Origin: Paulinella micropora
Taxonomy: Eukaryota > Cercozoa > Imbricatea > Euglyphida > Paulinellidae
NCBI GenBank assembly: GCA_019918135.1
Contig: WBZZ01001109.1
Coordinates: 62,001 to 126,000, forward strand
DNA: 64,000 bases
Reading direction: 5' to 3'
The position numbers and the translations under genes are program-made. Positions 1-9,172 of the stretch are shown here, piece by piece (the stretch's first letter is position 1; every line of letters starts with the position of its first letter). The notes beneath the pieces were generated by a model. The model was not told where the DNA came from, ran no database searches, and was given only the letters and a program-made list of their open reading frames with translations.

Positions 1-335
1 GAATTCAAGGCACGGAGCTCGTCCTCCTTGCACTCCGCAGCCCGTCGCAAAAGCCTCACCAATTTCTCCTCGGAGCTCGCAATGTCTTCGTACACTTGGC
101 GGCACTGCTGGCGTTGCTTGCACCAGCGTTCATCGACGGGCTTATCACTACGCAAAACCAACGCGAACTCTTGGACCATCGGCGTTGTCTTGGCTTTCTT
201 GGTCGAGCCGGCTGGCTTGTCAGCACCCCCAGAGCGCTGGCGCTTGGGGTTCACGGCATCTGCTTGGTACAGAGACTCCCCGGGCGCCATTCCACCAGTT
301 GTAGCCATGCCTGCTGTCTTCACTTGCGACGGCAT
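1..335 (-). CDS. MPSQ-family charged protein, N-terminal part, runs off the left edge
   Basis: An open minus-strand frame starts at an ATG at 335-333 and leaves the window with no stop, giving at least 111 residues. It opens with MPSQ, has a basic nuclear-localisation-like stretch (NPKRQRSGG, then STKKAKTT) and ends in a charged helical segment rich in Glu, Arg and Gln that could form a coiled coil. The MPSQ start and a 'SDKPVDERW' segment resemble the candidate gene at 18.5-19.1 kb (MPSQ start, 'SDEPVDSLDW'), so the two may be paralogues. Function is not recognised; nuclear targeting is an inference from the basic stretch. Confidence 0.6.
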   Translation of the reverse strand, partial: MPSQVKTAGMATTGGMAPGESLYQADAVNPKRQRSGGADKPAGSTKKAKTTPMVQEFALVLRSDKPVDERWCKQRQQCRQVYEDIASSEEKLVRLLRRAAECKEDELRALN

Positions 336-536
336 CGTCTGTACTATACCAGGGACAGAATCAAAACCACGCTAAATCAAGCACAGAGAAAAAGCAAAAG
401 ACACGACGAGCACAAGGAACGAGGGAGAATAGAGGGAAGGGCAAGTGGGAAAGAGGATGGTGATGGGTGTGATCCTCTTTCGCCCTGGTCAACATTGCAG
501 ATTGTGGCCTGATTTGTGAATCTTTTTTGCCAGCGT

Positions 537-890
537 GTCGAGAGGGGGTGCGCTCCGCCGGGCGCAGGCGGTCCGTCGGCACGCAGCGCGGTCCGTCGGC
601 ACGCAGCGCGCGCCCGCGAGGGGAGGGGGGGGCGCTCCGTCGGGCGCAGGCGGGCCGTCGGCACGCAGCGCGGGCCCGCGAGGGAGAGTGCGCTCCGCCG
701 GGCGCAGGCGGTCCGTCGGCACGCAGCGCGCGCCCGCGAGGGGAGGGGGGAGGCGCTCCGCCTGGCGCAGGCGGGCCGTCGGCATGCAGCGCGCGCCCGC
801 GAGGGGGGGGGCCGTCGGCACGCAGCGCGCGCCCGCGAGGGGGGGGGCGCTCCGCCGGGCGCAGGCGGGCCGTCGGCACGCAGCGCGCGC
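537..890. repeat. GC-rich tandem repeat array
   Basis: A block built around the core CGTCGGCACGCAGCGCG recurs about seven times with irregular spacing (about 19 to 62 bp), separated by G-runs and the segment CGCTCCGCCGGGCGCAGGCG. All reading frames stay open across it, which is a composition effect and not coding evidence. It fills the space between the divergent first gene and the RPB3-like gene. Confidence 0.85.
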
Positions 891-1006
891 CGCCAGCCTG
901 GCGCGCGCCCTGGCGTCGCTCGCTCGGGCCTGCGTCCACCAGGCCATTATTCGCTTCGGTCGGAGTGTCCCAGAGAGGGGCTGCCTCTTCCCACGGCCCT
1001 TCTTGC

Positions 1007-1135
1007 CACCCTCACCGTGGCTACCCACCACTTACACCACCCCCTGCCACCCTCACCGTGGCTACTCACCACTTACGCCACCCCCTGCCACCCTCACCGT
1101 GGCTACTCACCACTTACGCCACCCCCTGCCACGGC
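1007..1135. repeat. 41-bp tandem repeat, about three copies
   Basis: A unit beginning CACCCTCACCGTGGCTAC and ending CACCCCCTGC is repeated about three times with one or two differences per unit. It lies immediately after the previous array and 80 bp before the 3' end of the minus-strand RPB3-like gene. No coding role is apparent. Confidence 0.85.
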
Positions 1136-1211
1136 TGCGCTCTACTCGCTTAAACCTTTACCGTGACTACTCTCACCCCTTCACGTCACTCTTACCGTGA
1201 CGGCGGCTCAC

Positions 1212-2509
1212 TCACCGCAGCCTGTCACCTCCAGCTTGGGGCTCTCGCGGGGGCGCCGTGTCCCCGGCCGCGCGGGGCGAGGAGGCCGCGACTGCGGCGG
1301 GCGCGACCGAGCCACCCCCGGCGAGGAGGAAGGCCCGGCACTCCTGCAGCAGCTCCGCCGGGGTCTGCGTCGTGTAGGAGGTGACCAGGACGAGCCACTG
1401 GTCGCAGGCGGCGGCCGTGGGGGTCTCGACCGCCACGGGGCTGGCTTCTTCCCCCGGCGGGTTCAGCAGGCACCGCCGGCAGGCCAGACACTCGAGCGGC
1501 CTAGCCGCCACGAGGCGGGCGGCCCCACCCCCCAGGTCCTCGAGGTCGAAGACGTTGGTCGGGCACACGGACCACAGCTCCAGCGCGCGTGGTGCCGGGA
1601 GCGGGCGTGGCTGGACCTGGACGCTCGACACCTTGCGGGGGGTGAGGAGCCCCTTCTGCCAGCGAGAGTCCCGGGAGGCATAGCCCTTGGTGACCCACAG
1701 CCGGACCCAGACCTCCTCGCCCGGCAGGAGACGGCAGAGCACCTGCCGTTCGCCGCCGGCGGCCACCCGCGCTGCCGGGTAGCCGGGCACGGGACGTAAG
1801 TGGGCGAGGGACACCTCGGTCACGCCCCAGCAGGCCTCCAGCGCGCGCAGCTCGTCGTCGGTGAAGAGGTCGAGCTCCTTTTCCTCGTCCGGTGGCGGCG
1901 GGGGTTCCGCGTCGTCCAGGTCGGCCGGGCGCAGGCCTAGGCCCGCCAGCACGGCCTGGGCCGCCAGCCGCCCGGCCTCGGTTTGCTGCAGCGCGCGGGC
2001 GGACTCCCGGTCCAGCCGGGCCAGGGCCTGCGCGCGCGTGCGGCCGGACTCCGCCCGCAGGGCACCCAGCCTGTCCCGGAGCAGCGCCAAGGACGGGGTG
2101 GCGGGGGGGCGGCCGCCGGGTGGGCTACCTTGAGTTCCAGCATCGCACTGTTGGCGGGCGTCAGAAATGAGGGCGTAGCCTGCTCCCAGGGCACGACGGG
2201 CAGGCTGGCCAGCACGGCCGGCGCCATGTCTACCCGCACGCGCTCCAGCAGCTGCACGAGGTCCAGGTTACCCAGCGAGTTGAGCGGCTTCGACAGGACC
2301 TCGACGTAGCTGACCGCGGCGGCCGGCAGGAAGTACAGCGCCTGCAACAGGGCCTGCGGCAGCAGCGGCGTCTGCACGCCTGCCAAGAGGAACGCCGCTG
2401 TGCGTCCGTCCGCCGGCAACGAGGGTAGGTGGGCGGCGGAAACGCTGACCGCCCGCGCGGCGCGCCGGACCTGCGACCCGCTGAACCGGGCCCAGGCCTC
2501 CTGGTCCAT
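1212..2509 (-). pseudogene. RPB3/AC40-like DNA-directed RNA polymerase subunit, virus-like, broken
   Basis: The C-terminal half carries the RPB3/RPAC1 signature: VCPTNVFDLEDLGGG, then a Cys-x2-Cys pair (LACRRC), then the closing dimerisation segment (DQWLVLVTSYTTQTPAELL). Just upstream, LLPGEEVWVRLWVTKG and the following Arg/Trp segment match the family's 'PGQEIELEAHAVKG...H.KWSP' region. The N-terminal half (YFLPAAAVSYVEVLSKPLN) resembles the conserved 'vPt.AI..V.i..N.S' assembly region. In known polymerases this subunit pairs with an RPB11/AC19 partner to seed core assembly. The reading is interrupted in about one place, so I treat it as a fossil of a virus-like gene. Its divergence from cellular versions is why I favour a viral source. 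Confidence 0.75.
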
Positions 2510-2840
2510 GGGCCGCGGCTGGCCTGCTTGTGGCCGGGGCCGCCAGGGCCGCGCACTTCTGCGTCGGCCCCAGCACTCGGTCGGTCCGCCTCCTCCCTCC
2601 CCTGACGCCGCCCCCTCCGCCGTCGCTACCGGCACAGCCCCTCACTCGGCGGTGGGCAGGCGGGGAGGGCGGGGGGGGAAGGGGTGGGAGGGGAGGACGC
2701 AGTGCGCCCCCCCCCGGGTGTGGTCGAGGGCAGGGGACGGGGGGGGAGCGGGAGGCCGGGGGACGCGCGGGGGTGGGGCTGCCTAGTCGAGTCAAAGCAG
2801 CCAGGCCGAGCCCCGGCTGTCTGTACCGGAGAGGTGAGGC

Positions 2841-4304
2841 ATGTCCGGGCGTGCCGCCAAGAGACACAAGCACGGGAAGGAAGAAGCGCCCCCCCCGGGG
2901 CCGGTGCAGGCCTCGGCCGGCCGCCCCGCTGACAAGCCGCGACATCCCCTGTGGTCCAGATTCACGTGCCAAAGGACCTGCCGGCAATGCCGGCGGCCGG
3001 GACAGTGTACCAGGTGCCGGCCGTGCCAGCTGTCCCAGCTATTCGAGGTCAGCAGCCCTGGTTCGGCTGACACGAAGCAGCAGGTCACGAGGTATCGCGT
3101 ACAGGAACAAAAACGGGAGGTGAGGATAGGGTCCCGCACGTTGGCACTGAGCGAGCTGCAGAGAGAAGAAGTGTCGTTGTCCGAGGCTGGAATGACAGAC
3201 GAGTGGCTCGGATCTCTGTCCCTGTTCATCACGACGGAGACCAAGTTTCGGGGGTGCGGCATTGGCACCGCCGGCCCCGGGCGCCCAACGGCACCAGACC
3301 AAGAACAAGAGCTGGCGGGCGGTTCTGTTTTGCTCCTGCACGGCCCCAAGCTAGTCCTGAAAAGAATCGGCGGGCCCTGCTCTCTACCGCCTTCCACCCG
3401 GAACCTGCCGGCGGACCGCACCGAGTACCTGTACCTGCAGCACCTGCTGGCCGTGCGGGGGCTGGCCCCGGCGGTGCACGGCTACCTCCGGGTAGACGGG
3501 CTCCCTGCCGGCGCCGGGGACCCGATCCCCACTACGTTCTGGCTCGTCATGGATCTCGCCTGGGTGGGGCCTTCCCTCAGTTTGGATCTGCTGCAGGCAG
3601 CCAAGAAAGTGGGCAAGATCCGGGTAGACGAAGCAGGCTTCCGGACCTTTCTGACGAAGCTGCTGGACTTCTCGGCCCGCGAAGTCCCGCTGTTGCTGGC
3701 GGACCTGAGGCCCCCCCACATCGCGCTGACTGCCGCCCAGCCGGGCTTCCAAGAGCTACACCCCGACCCTAAGTACTGTCAGTGGCTCCTGCTGCCGCGC
3801 GGCATCAGGAAGGAATACTCTGCTGCCCTCTGGCTGTCCAACCTGTTAAGCTTCGTAGCTAACATCCACCGCGGGGGGGTGCCTGGTTCCAGCCTGCACC
3901 AGGAACTCCGGGCTGGTTTATGGAAGCTTATAGCACCCCAACTCAAAGCAGCCACAGGTGGTGACCGTGACCCCCTAGAGCAGTGTGCATATTGGTGGTA
4001 CCTGGGGAGGCGCAACCAAGAGAGCCAATTATCCAAGGCCCTGAGTAGCTTGGAGCAGTGTGTCCTGGACCGGAAGGTTTTGGACGCGGAGCTTTGCACG
4101 GGACCCGGGCGGAACCCAGTGAAGCAACCCCCGGTAAGCGAGTTTTGGTGGGATAGCGCCGGACGACCGACCGCGGAATTCGCGGCCGCGATACTCAAAC
4201 CAGGCCAGGCCCTCACCTCAGGCCGGCTCCGGCCAAGCGACGTCGGGGAGTTAGTAGGCGCCTTGCTGCGCGTAGCAAGGTCCTGGTCCAGCCAGCGCCC
4301 CTGA
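2841..4304 (+). CDS. kinase-like protein with Cys-rich N-terminus (family copy A)
   Basis: An intact frame of 487 residues. The N-terminus is basic (KRHKHGK) and is followed by a six-Cys module (C-x3-C-x2-C-x5-C-x2-C-x2-C, residues about 43-62) ending in QLSQLFE, probably metal binding. The rest reads as a protein-kinase-like domain: a hydrophobic strand before LVLKRIGG (candidate lysine), YLYLQHLLAVRGLAPAVHGY, the hinge-like FWLVMDLAWVG, a catalytic-loop-like LLLADLRPPHIALT, then DPKYCQWL. The layout resembles FAM69/PIP49-type kinases, although similarity is at motif level only. It is the first of five paralogues in the same orientation, and closest to the copy at 9,173. A small convergent membrane ORF overlaps its 3' end. 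Confidence 0.7.
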   Translation: MSGRAAKRHKHGKEEAPPPGPVQASAGRPADKPRHPLWSRFTCQRTCRQCRRPGQCTRCRPCQLSQLFEVSSPGSADTKQQVTRYRVQEQKREVRIGSRTLALSELQREEVSLSEAGMTDEWLGSLSLFITTETKFRGCGIGTAGPGRPTAPDQEQELAGGSVLLLHGPKLVLKRIGGPCSLPPSTRNLPADRTEYLYLQHLLAVRGLAPAVHGYLRVDGLPAGAGDPIPTTFWLVMDLAWVGPSLSLDLLQAAKKVGKIRVDEAGFRTFLTKLLDFSAREVPLLLADLRPPHIALTAAQPGFQELHPDPKYCQWLLLPRGIRKEYSAALWLSNLLSFVANIHRGGVPGSSLHQELRAGLWKLIAPQLKAATGGDRDPLEQCAYWWYLGRRNQESQLSKALSSLEQCVLDRKVLDAELCTGPGRNPVKQPPVSEFWWDSAGRPTAEFAAAILKPGQALTSGRLRPSDVGELVGALLRVARSWSSQRP

Positions 4305-4490
4305 ACACGGCTGCGGGCTGCCGGGGGGGGGGGCTTGGCCTTTCCTGGGCTGCGTGGTAGCCGCTGGGGCGAACCAGTCCGGGCGAGTAAAGAAGACCTC
4401 TGGCTTGACTGACTTGGTGCGGCGGGCGGCGGTGGCCGCGGTACGCACGACGCCGCCGACCGCTACTAGCAGGACCAGCAGGGCGTTCAT
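4251..4490 (-). CDS. small single-pass membrane protein candidate, convergent with kinase copy A
   Basis: 79 residues from an ATG at 4,490: one hydrophobic segment at the extreme N-terminus (MNALLVLLVAVGGVV), a basic stop-transfer stretch (ARRTK), then a Pro/Gln-rich tail (TTQPRKGQAPPPGS). It overlaps the 3' end of the kinase gene by about 54 bp on the opposite strand. Copy A' at 9,173 has an equivalent convergent ORF with a similar tail (YQNQAKPSGPGSGH), which argues that it is real and was duplicated with the kinase. Function unknown. Confidence 0.4.
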   Translation of the reverse strand: MNALLVLLVAVGGVVRTAATAARRTKSVKPEVFFTRPDWFAPAATTQPRKGQAPPPGSPQPCSGALAGPGPCYAQQGAY

Positions 4491-4954
4491 AGCAACGGCC
4501 GGAGCAAGAAGTGTGCGCTGTCCCCACTCCGCGCTTGCCTCCGGCCCGGCCGTCCCCGAGCCTCTCACCTAGGTAGCGACGGCTGGTAGTAAGCGGAGGA
4601 GGGCAGGCCACTACCCCTCCGGTTCGCAGTGGCGGCAAAGACGGCCGGCATGTCAGAGTGGCAAAGGCACCCCTCCCCTCGGTTGCACCCAGGACCCCCC
4701 CGCCTTCTGTCTCCCTTCTCTGGCAGTACCTGTGCGAAGGGAAGGGAAGGGAGGGGAAGGAAGGGAAGGGGGCCTGGCAAGGGAGGGTAGCTGCCGGCCG
4801 GCGGTGCTGATTAAAGGCCAGCCAGAGGAAGAAACGCCCCGCCAGGCTCCCCCCTCCACGGGCCTGGTTGACGCTCGACCCTCCGCCGCGCGGGATGCTG
4901 AGGAAGCGCAAGCAACGGCCGTCCCCGGCGGAGATTAAGGGAGCCCCCGTCGGG

Positions 4955-5080
4955 GGTGCTCTTCCCACACACGCAACACCCGGCCGGGGGCTGCTCTTCC
5001 ACACGCGCAGCACCCGGCCGGGGGTGCTCTCCCACACGCGCAGCACCCGGCCGGGGGTGCTCTCCCACACGTGCAGCACT
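4955..5080. repeat. 33-bp tandem repeat upstream of kinase copy B
   Basis: About four units of CACACGCGCAGCACCCGGCCGGG plus GGTGCTCTTC/TCC lie just before and into the start of the next kinase-like gene. Because the array is open in the coding frame, the true start of that gene is uncertain: it could lie inside the array or just after it. Confidence 0.8.
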
Positions 5081-6576
5081 CCAGCGAAGCGCCGAGACAC
5101 CCGGTGAGCTCCAGGTTCGTTTGCCAGAAGCGCTGCCACGTCTGCCAACGGCCGGGTCAATGCCAGGCCTGCCGGCCGTGCCAGCTGTCCGAGTTGTTTA
5201 CGCAGTGGCGTCCCTGCGCGGTCGATCCCGAGGCCAAGACTACCGGCTACGAAACTCACGGGGGAGGCAAGGCTGAGCCCCTGCACCCGTCAAAACGGCC
5301 GCTGTGCCCCGACGGCGTGGTGCCTCCTTGGCTGGCGTCCTTCCCGCTGTTTGTGACGACCACCGCCGAGTTCGCCGGTTGCAACCTAGGCGGCGCCGAC
5401 GAGGAGCAAGCGCTAGCCGACGGCGTCCTGCTCCTGCGGCGCCAAGAGCTGGCACTGCAACGCGTCTACGTCCAGCGGAGGAGACGCGGCACAGAAGGTG
5501 TCACCTCTGCTAGGCTGCCGGTGCCCTGCGTGGAGCGCCTGTACCTGCAAGACCTACTGGCGGGGCAGGGGCTGGCCCCCGCGGTACGCGGTTACCTCCG
5601 AGTGGCCGGTCCGGAGCAGCGCACAAGTAGCAGCCGAGTTGAAGAGCCGGCGGTTGAAGCAGAAGCAACAGCGGGAGAATCCAGCGCTGGCTCGGGGGAA
5701 TCCAGCGAGGAGGACATCGACATCGTGGGAGACGACGATAAGCAGGCCGAGAAGCCTGGCCCCGGGGGAGGGCACACAGAACGGCAGCGGACAGCCCCCC
5801 TTACCAAGGCTACGTTCTGGCTCATTACGGACCTCGTGCGCGAGGGGGCGGGTTCCCGCGACCTGGGCCCGGGACAACCGGCCGGGCCCGGGGCCGCAGA
5901 GGCGGGCTTCGAGGAATTCTTAGCCGGGCTGCTGCACTTCTCTGCCCGAGTCGCTCCGCTGCTGTTGGCGGACCTAAGGCTGGACGGCCTCGCGGCGCCT
6001 GCCGCGCGGCGGGGCTGGCAATGGCCAGAGCCGGACCCCAGGTACTGCCTGTGGCTGGGGGTACCGCCCGACAGGCTCGAGGACGAACCCGTCATCAGGC
6101 TGTCCAACCTGCTGAGCTTGGTGGCCAACAGCTATGGCTCACCGCACGACAACCTCAAGGCCTGCCTCTGGAGGTTTATAGCACCTCAGGTCGTCCCACC
6201 AGCGGACAGCAAAGTCCTGGATACGTGCGCCGTTTGGTGGAAGCAAACCCTGGGCATGCAAAAGGCAGGGCCCCCGAGTCAGTTCGCCAGGGCCAAGCAC
6301 TACCTACAAGACCAGACAATTGAACCCCCAGTCTTGTCTGGCAGGCTTGAGGGCCGTGGCCAGGACTGGGGCGGGCTCCCGATCGACAATGCTTGGTGGG
6401 ATTCCCGGGGAAAGCCCAAGCGGGGGCCGGGGTCGGTCTGGGAAAACAACAAGCCGAGTCTGGTTGAGGTCAAGCAGTTTCTGGGCGTTTTGGTTCGGGT
6501 GGCTGCGTCATGGGCCACGCCGGCGGAGCGTTCGCGTCTGCAAGCCAGTGCGGCAGGGCCCGTCTTCGTCCAGTAG
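5071..6576 (+). CDS. kinase-like protein with Cys-rich N-terminus (family copy B)
   Basis: 501 residues with the same plan as copy A. There is a Cys module (FVCQKRCHVCQRPGQCQACRPC, so C-x3-C-x2-C-x5-C-x2-C-x2-C) followed by QLSELF, then PPWLASFPLFVTT, ERLYLQDLLAGQGLAPAVRGYLR, FWLITDLV, LLLADLR and PDPRYCLWLG. Between the N-lobe and hinge regions it carries an extra acidic Ser/Glu-rich insert (residues about 185-240) not seen in the other copies. Its catalytic-loop region is the most divergent of the five. It starts 0.77 kb after copy A, on the same strand. Possibly a regulatory or pseudokinase member; that is inference from divergence. The first ATG used here sits at the end of a tandem repeat, so the start is soft. 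Confidence 0.7.
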   Translation: MQHSSEAPRHPVSSRFVCQKRCHVCQRPGQCQACRPCQLSELFTQWRPCAVDPEAKTTGYETHGGGKAEPLHPSKRPLCPDGVVPPWLASFPLFVTTTAEFAGCNLGGADEEQALADGVLLLRRQELALQRVYVQRRRRGTEGVTSARLPVPCVERLYLQDLLAGQGLAPAVRGYLRVAGPEQRTSSSRVEEPAVEAEATAGESSAGSGESSEEDIDIVGDDDKQAEKPGPGGGHTERQRTAPLTKATFWLITDLVREGAGSRDLGPGQPAGPGAAEAGFEEFLAGLLHFSARVAPLLLADLRLDGLAAPAARRGWQWPEPDPRYCLWLGVPPDRLEDEPVIRLSNLLSLVANSYGSPHDNLKACLWRFIAPQVVPPADSKVLDTCAVWWKQTLGMQKAGPPSQFARAKHYLQDQTIEPPVLSGRLEGRGQDWGGLPIDNAWWDSRGKPKRGPGSVWENNKPSLVEVKQFLGVLVRVAASWATPAERSRLQASAAGPVFVQ

Positions 6577-6602
6577 TAGTAGAGTCCAGCCCCCACAAGG
6601 CC

Positions 6603-6608
6603 AATAAA
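6603..6608 (+). terminator. poly(A) signal AATAAA after kinase copy B
   Basis: AATAAA lies 27 bp past the stop codon of the copy B gene and is followed by an A-run. It is the standard eukaryotic cleavage/polyadenylation hexamer and supports polymerase II-like or viral polyadenylated transcription in this block. The opposite strand here encodes a hydrophobic stretch (GVFFIGLVGAGLYYYW) like the small membrane ORFs beside copies A and A', but I found no clear start for it. Confidence 0.5.
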
Positions 6609-7074
6609 AAAAACACCAGGTGGTACTGGCGTGGCGCGGCACCGTGAGCGGCAGCCAGGGTCCCGGCGGCTCGGGCCCCGGTCCAGTAGGTAGACAGCCG
6701 GGACAGTTCGTTGGCCGCGCTCGGGGAGGCGGCCCGCCTAGTAGCGCCGGGGCGGAGGCCCCCCGCTCCCCCGCGGGGTCGGTCCAGAGGGAGAGAGGTC
6801 CATTCCCCCGGCGGGGAGGGAAACGGCCAGGCAGTGGAGCAAGAAAGGGGGGAGGAGGGGGAGGGCGTGCCTCCTCCCGCCCGCCCGCCGGCGGCGCGTG
6901 CGGGGAGCGGGGGGGGGGTAAGCGAGTGGGCATGGCCGGCGTCTGCTCCGGGGCCAGTAAGAAAAAGAAAAAGGGTGCATCCCTCGCTTTTGCTGCCAGC
7001 CGGAGGGAGGAGATGGACACCGCCGATGCCGCACGGGGGGCGGCCGGCCCGGGAGGCCCGCCCCCCTCCACCCG

Positions 7075-8730
7075 GTGCCAGCCCCGGGCCTCCCGCCGGT
7101 GAGCTCGCCAGCGGCCTGGTGGTCCCCGGGCCAGCCCCCTTCCCCGCCCGCGTGGACGTCCCCGCCCTCTGCTGCCCAGCCCAGGCTGACGTCGCCGCGA
7201 ATCCCTGCCCAGTCCTTGCATTCGCTGGACGGGAAGGAAGTCTCAGCCGTTCTGGCCGGGGTTTACGCGCTGGCGCACAAGGGCCTATCGGATCCGACGC
7301 CCCCGCCCGGGGCTAGCCCACGCCCAGCACCGGCGCGCCCCGCGGCGGGGACGTCACCCAGCGCCGGGCAGCCCGGCGCAGTCGCGCTGCCTCACCCCCT
7401 GGCCGCTAGGTTTGCCTGTGCGTCGCGCCGCCCCTGCCGCGAGTGTGCGGAGCCGGGCAAGCGCCGGCCCTGTCGGTCGCGCAAGCTGTTCGAGCTGTTC
7501 CAGGTGCGACAGCCCTGCTCCACCGACCTGCAGGAGCAGGCCGTCCGCTGGATACCCGACGAGAGGGCCTTAACCCAAGCGGAGGTCAATATCTGTCCGG
7601 GCAGAGAGGTCCCTGCGTGGCTTAGGTCCCTGTGGCTCTTCGTCACGACCCAAAAGGAATTTGAGGCTTGCCGCCTAGGTCGCAAAGGCAATCGCCACGG
7701 CGAGAACTCGCTGGTAAACGGCACCGTCCTGCTGCTGCCCCGCCACAGGCTGGTCCTCAAACGCCTCGGCAAGCACAAGTGGCCGGCCGGCCTGGACGAG
7801 CTGCCGATCGCCCACGTGGAGTATCTGCAACTGCAACACTTGCTGGCACGGCAGGGACTAGCGCCCGCCGTATACGGCTACCTCCGGGTCGACGCGACGC
7901 CACCGGCCGACGAGTGTGCGTTCTGGCTCGTGATGGACCTGGTCCAGCTGGGGGACGCGCTGAGCCTAGACCTGGAGCAAGCGAAAGGACTGAGGCTCAG
8001 GGCCGCCACCGGGGCGTTCAAGAACTTCCTGCAAAGTACGCTGGACTTCTCGACCGACGTAGTCCCGCTGCTGATGGCGGATCTGAAGCCCGGCAACATC
8101 GCGCCGACGGCCACGGAGCCAGGCTTCCTCCTGCTGGACACCGACCCCAAGTACTGTCAGTGGCTCCAGGTAGTGCCAGGTGCCCCGGCCCCGTACAGGG
8201 AGGCCATCCGAGAGGCCATCCGGCTGTCCAACCTGTTGAGCTTTGTGGCCAACTGCTATGACCGTCTGAACAAGGACCTGCGGGCTACCTTGTGGGGGTT
8301 TGTGCAACCCCTGCTGCAGACGCCCGCAGCCTTTGAGTGCTGCGTGGCCTGGTGGTACCAGAGCCTAACCACCCCGGAGCAAAGGAGGCTGTACACCCAA
8401 TTCCACCACGCCAGGCACTACTTGCGGGGCAGGAAACTGGATCCTCGTTGCTGGCAAGGCCTGCCCCCGCAGTACCAAAGCCCGTCCCTGGCTTGGGTAG
8501 ACACGGATAAAGATTACAAGTTTTGGTGGGATGCACAGGGGCTGCCAGTGCCACAGATATGTGCCAAGGAGACGACGCAGATGATAGGGCAGACGGCGCG
8601 AGTGGTGCGGGTGACGCTGCAGATGCACCATTGGGACGGCCAATGGATCCCGGATAAGGCGACGGAGGCACGGGTCAGACGGTTTATGCTGGTGCTGGTC
8701 CGGCTAGCCGCGTGGTGGGCCACGCCCTAG
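7075..8730 (+). CDS. kinase-like protein with Cys-rich N-terminus (family copy C)
   Basis: 551 residues. A Pro-rich, probably disordered N-terminal 100 residues (start uncertain) precede HPLAARFACASRRPCREC and a Cys module ending RKLFELFQ. The kinase-like part has LVLKRLGKHKW (candidate lysine), YLQLQHLLARQGLAPAVYGYLR, FWLVMDLVQLG, a canonical-looking catalytic loop (ADLKPGNI) and an Asp-containing DTDPKYCQW at the expected position of the metal-binding motif. C and C' (11,325) are the members most like active kinases. It ends with HHARHYL and a C-terminal helical domain shared by all five copies (LVLVRLAAWWATP). Confidence 0.72.
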   Translation: MPAPGLPPVSSPAAWWSPGQPPSPPAWTSPPSAAQPRLTSPRIPAQSLHSLDGKEVSAVLAGVYALAHKGLSDPTPPPGASPRPAPARPAAGTSPSAGQPGAVALPHPLAARFACASRRPCRECAEPGKRRPCRSRKLFELFQVRQPCSTDLQEQAVRWIPDERALTQAEVNICPGREVPAWLRSLWLFVTTQKEFEACRLGRKGNRHGENSLVNGTVLLLPRHRLVLKRLGKHKWPAGLDELPIAHVEYLQLQHLLARQGLAPAVYGYLRVDATPPADECAFWLVMDLVQLGDALSLDLEQAKGLRLRAATGAFKNFLQSTLDFSTDVVPLLMADLKPGNIAPTATEPGFLLLDTDPKYCQWLQVVPGAPAPYREAIREAIRLSNLLSFVANCYDRLNKDLRATLWGFVQPLLQTPAAFECCVAWWYQSLTTPEQRRLYTQFHHARHYLRGRKLDPRCWQGLPPQYQSPSLAWVDTDKDYKFWWDAQGLPVPQICAKETTQMIGQTARVVRVTLQMHHWDGQWIPDKATEARVRRFMLVLVRLAAWWATP

Positions 8731-9172
8731 GCCTCCTCGCCCTTCCGTAGCAGCCGGTGGCCAGCGCGGTCGCGTGGTGACCGGCCAGAGCGTTTTTCTT
8801 TTATTACAAACCTCCTCTACGTCGGTGCAACTGCCGGCGGGGCCCGGGGGCAGGATGAACCCGCGGCCGGTGCGCGGGGCGGATGCGGCTGGGTCGCTGG
8901 TGGTACGCCCCCCCCCTCCTGTCCACGGCGCGCCCTCGCCGATCCCCCCCCCATGCACTTGGCAGCTAGGCAGTCCTCCTCCCTCTCCCCCTAGCTCTCC
9001 ACGGGGGGCTGCCGGCGTGTTGCTCCCGTGCCACGGCGGCCGGGAAGGGATGGGACGGGAAGGCCAGGGAGAGCCCCCAGAGAGTGTGGACGGGGCTGCC
9101 TACCGGAGTAAAGTACGCCTGTGAGGAAACCCTCCACCAGTGGCCGCGGCCTCTTGCCACAGCGAGGCGAGC
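8731..9172. other. intergenic, no gene seen
   Basis: A GC-rich spacer between kinase copies C and A'. A TTTATT at 8,800-8,805 would read AATAAA on the minus strand, but no convincing minus-strand gene ends here. The last 60 bp before the next gene (GGAGTAAAGTACGCCTGTGAGG) resemble the segment before copy A, suggesting a shared leader or promoter-proximal element. Confidence 0.5.

Noticed and set aside
489-1200. Arg/Ala/Gly-rich open frames on both strands over the first repeat arrays
   Set aside because: All frames are open because of GC content; the peptides are translated tandem repeats.
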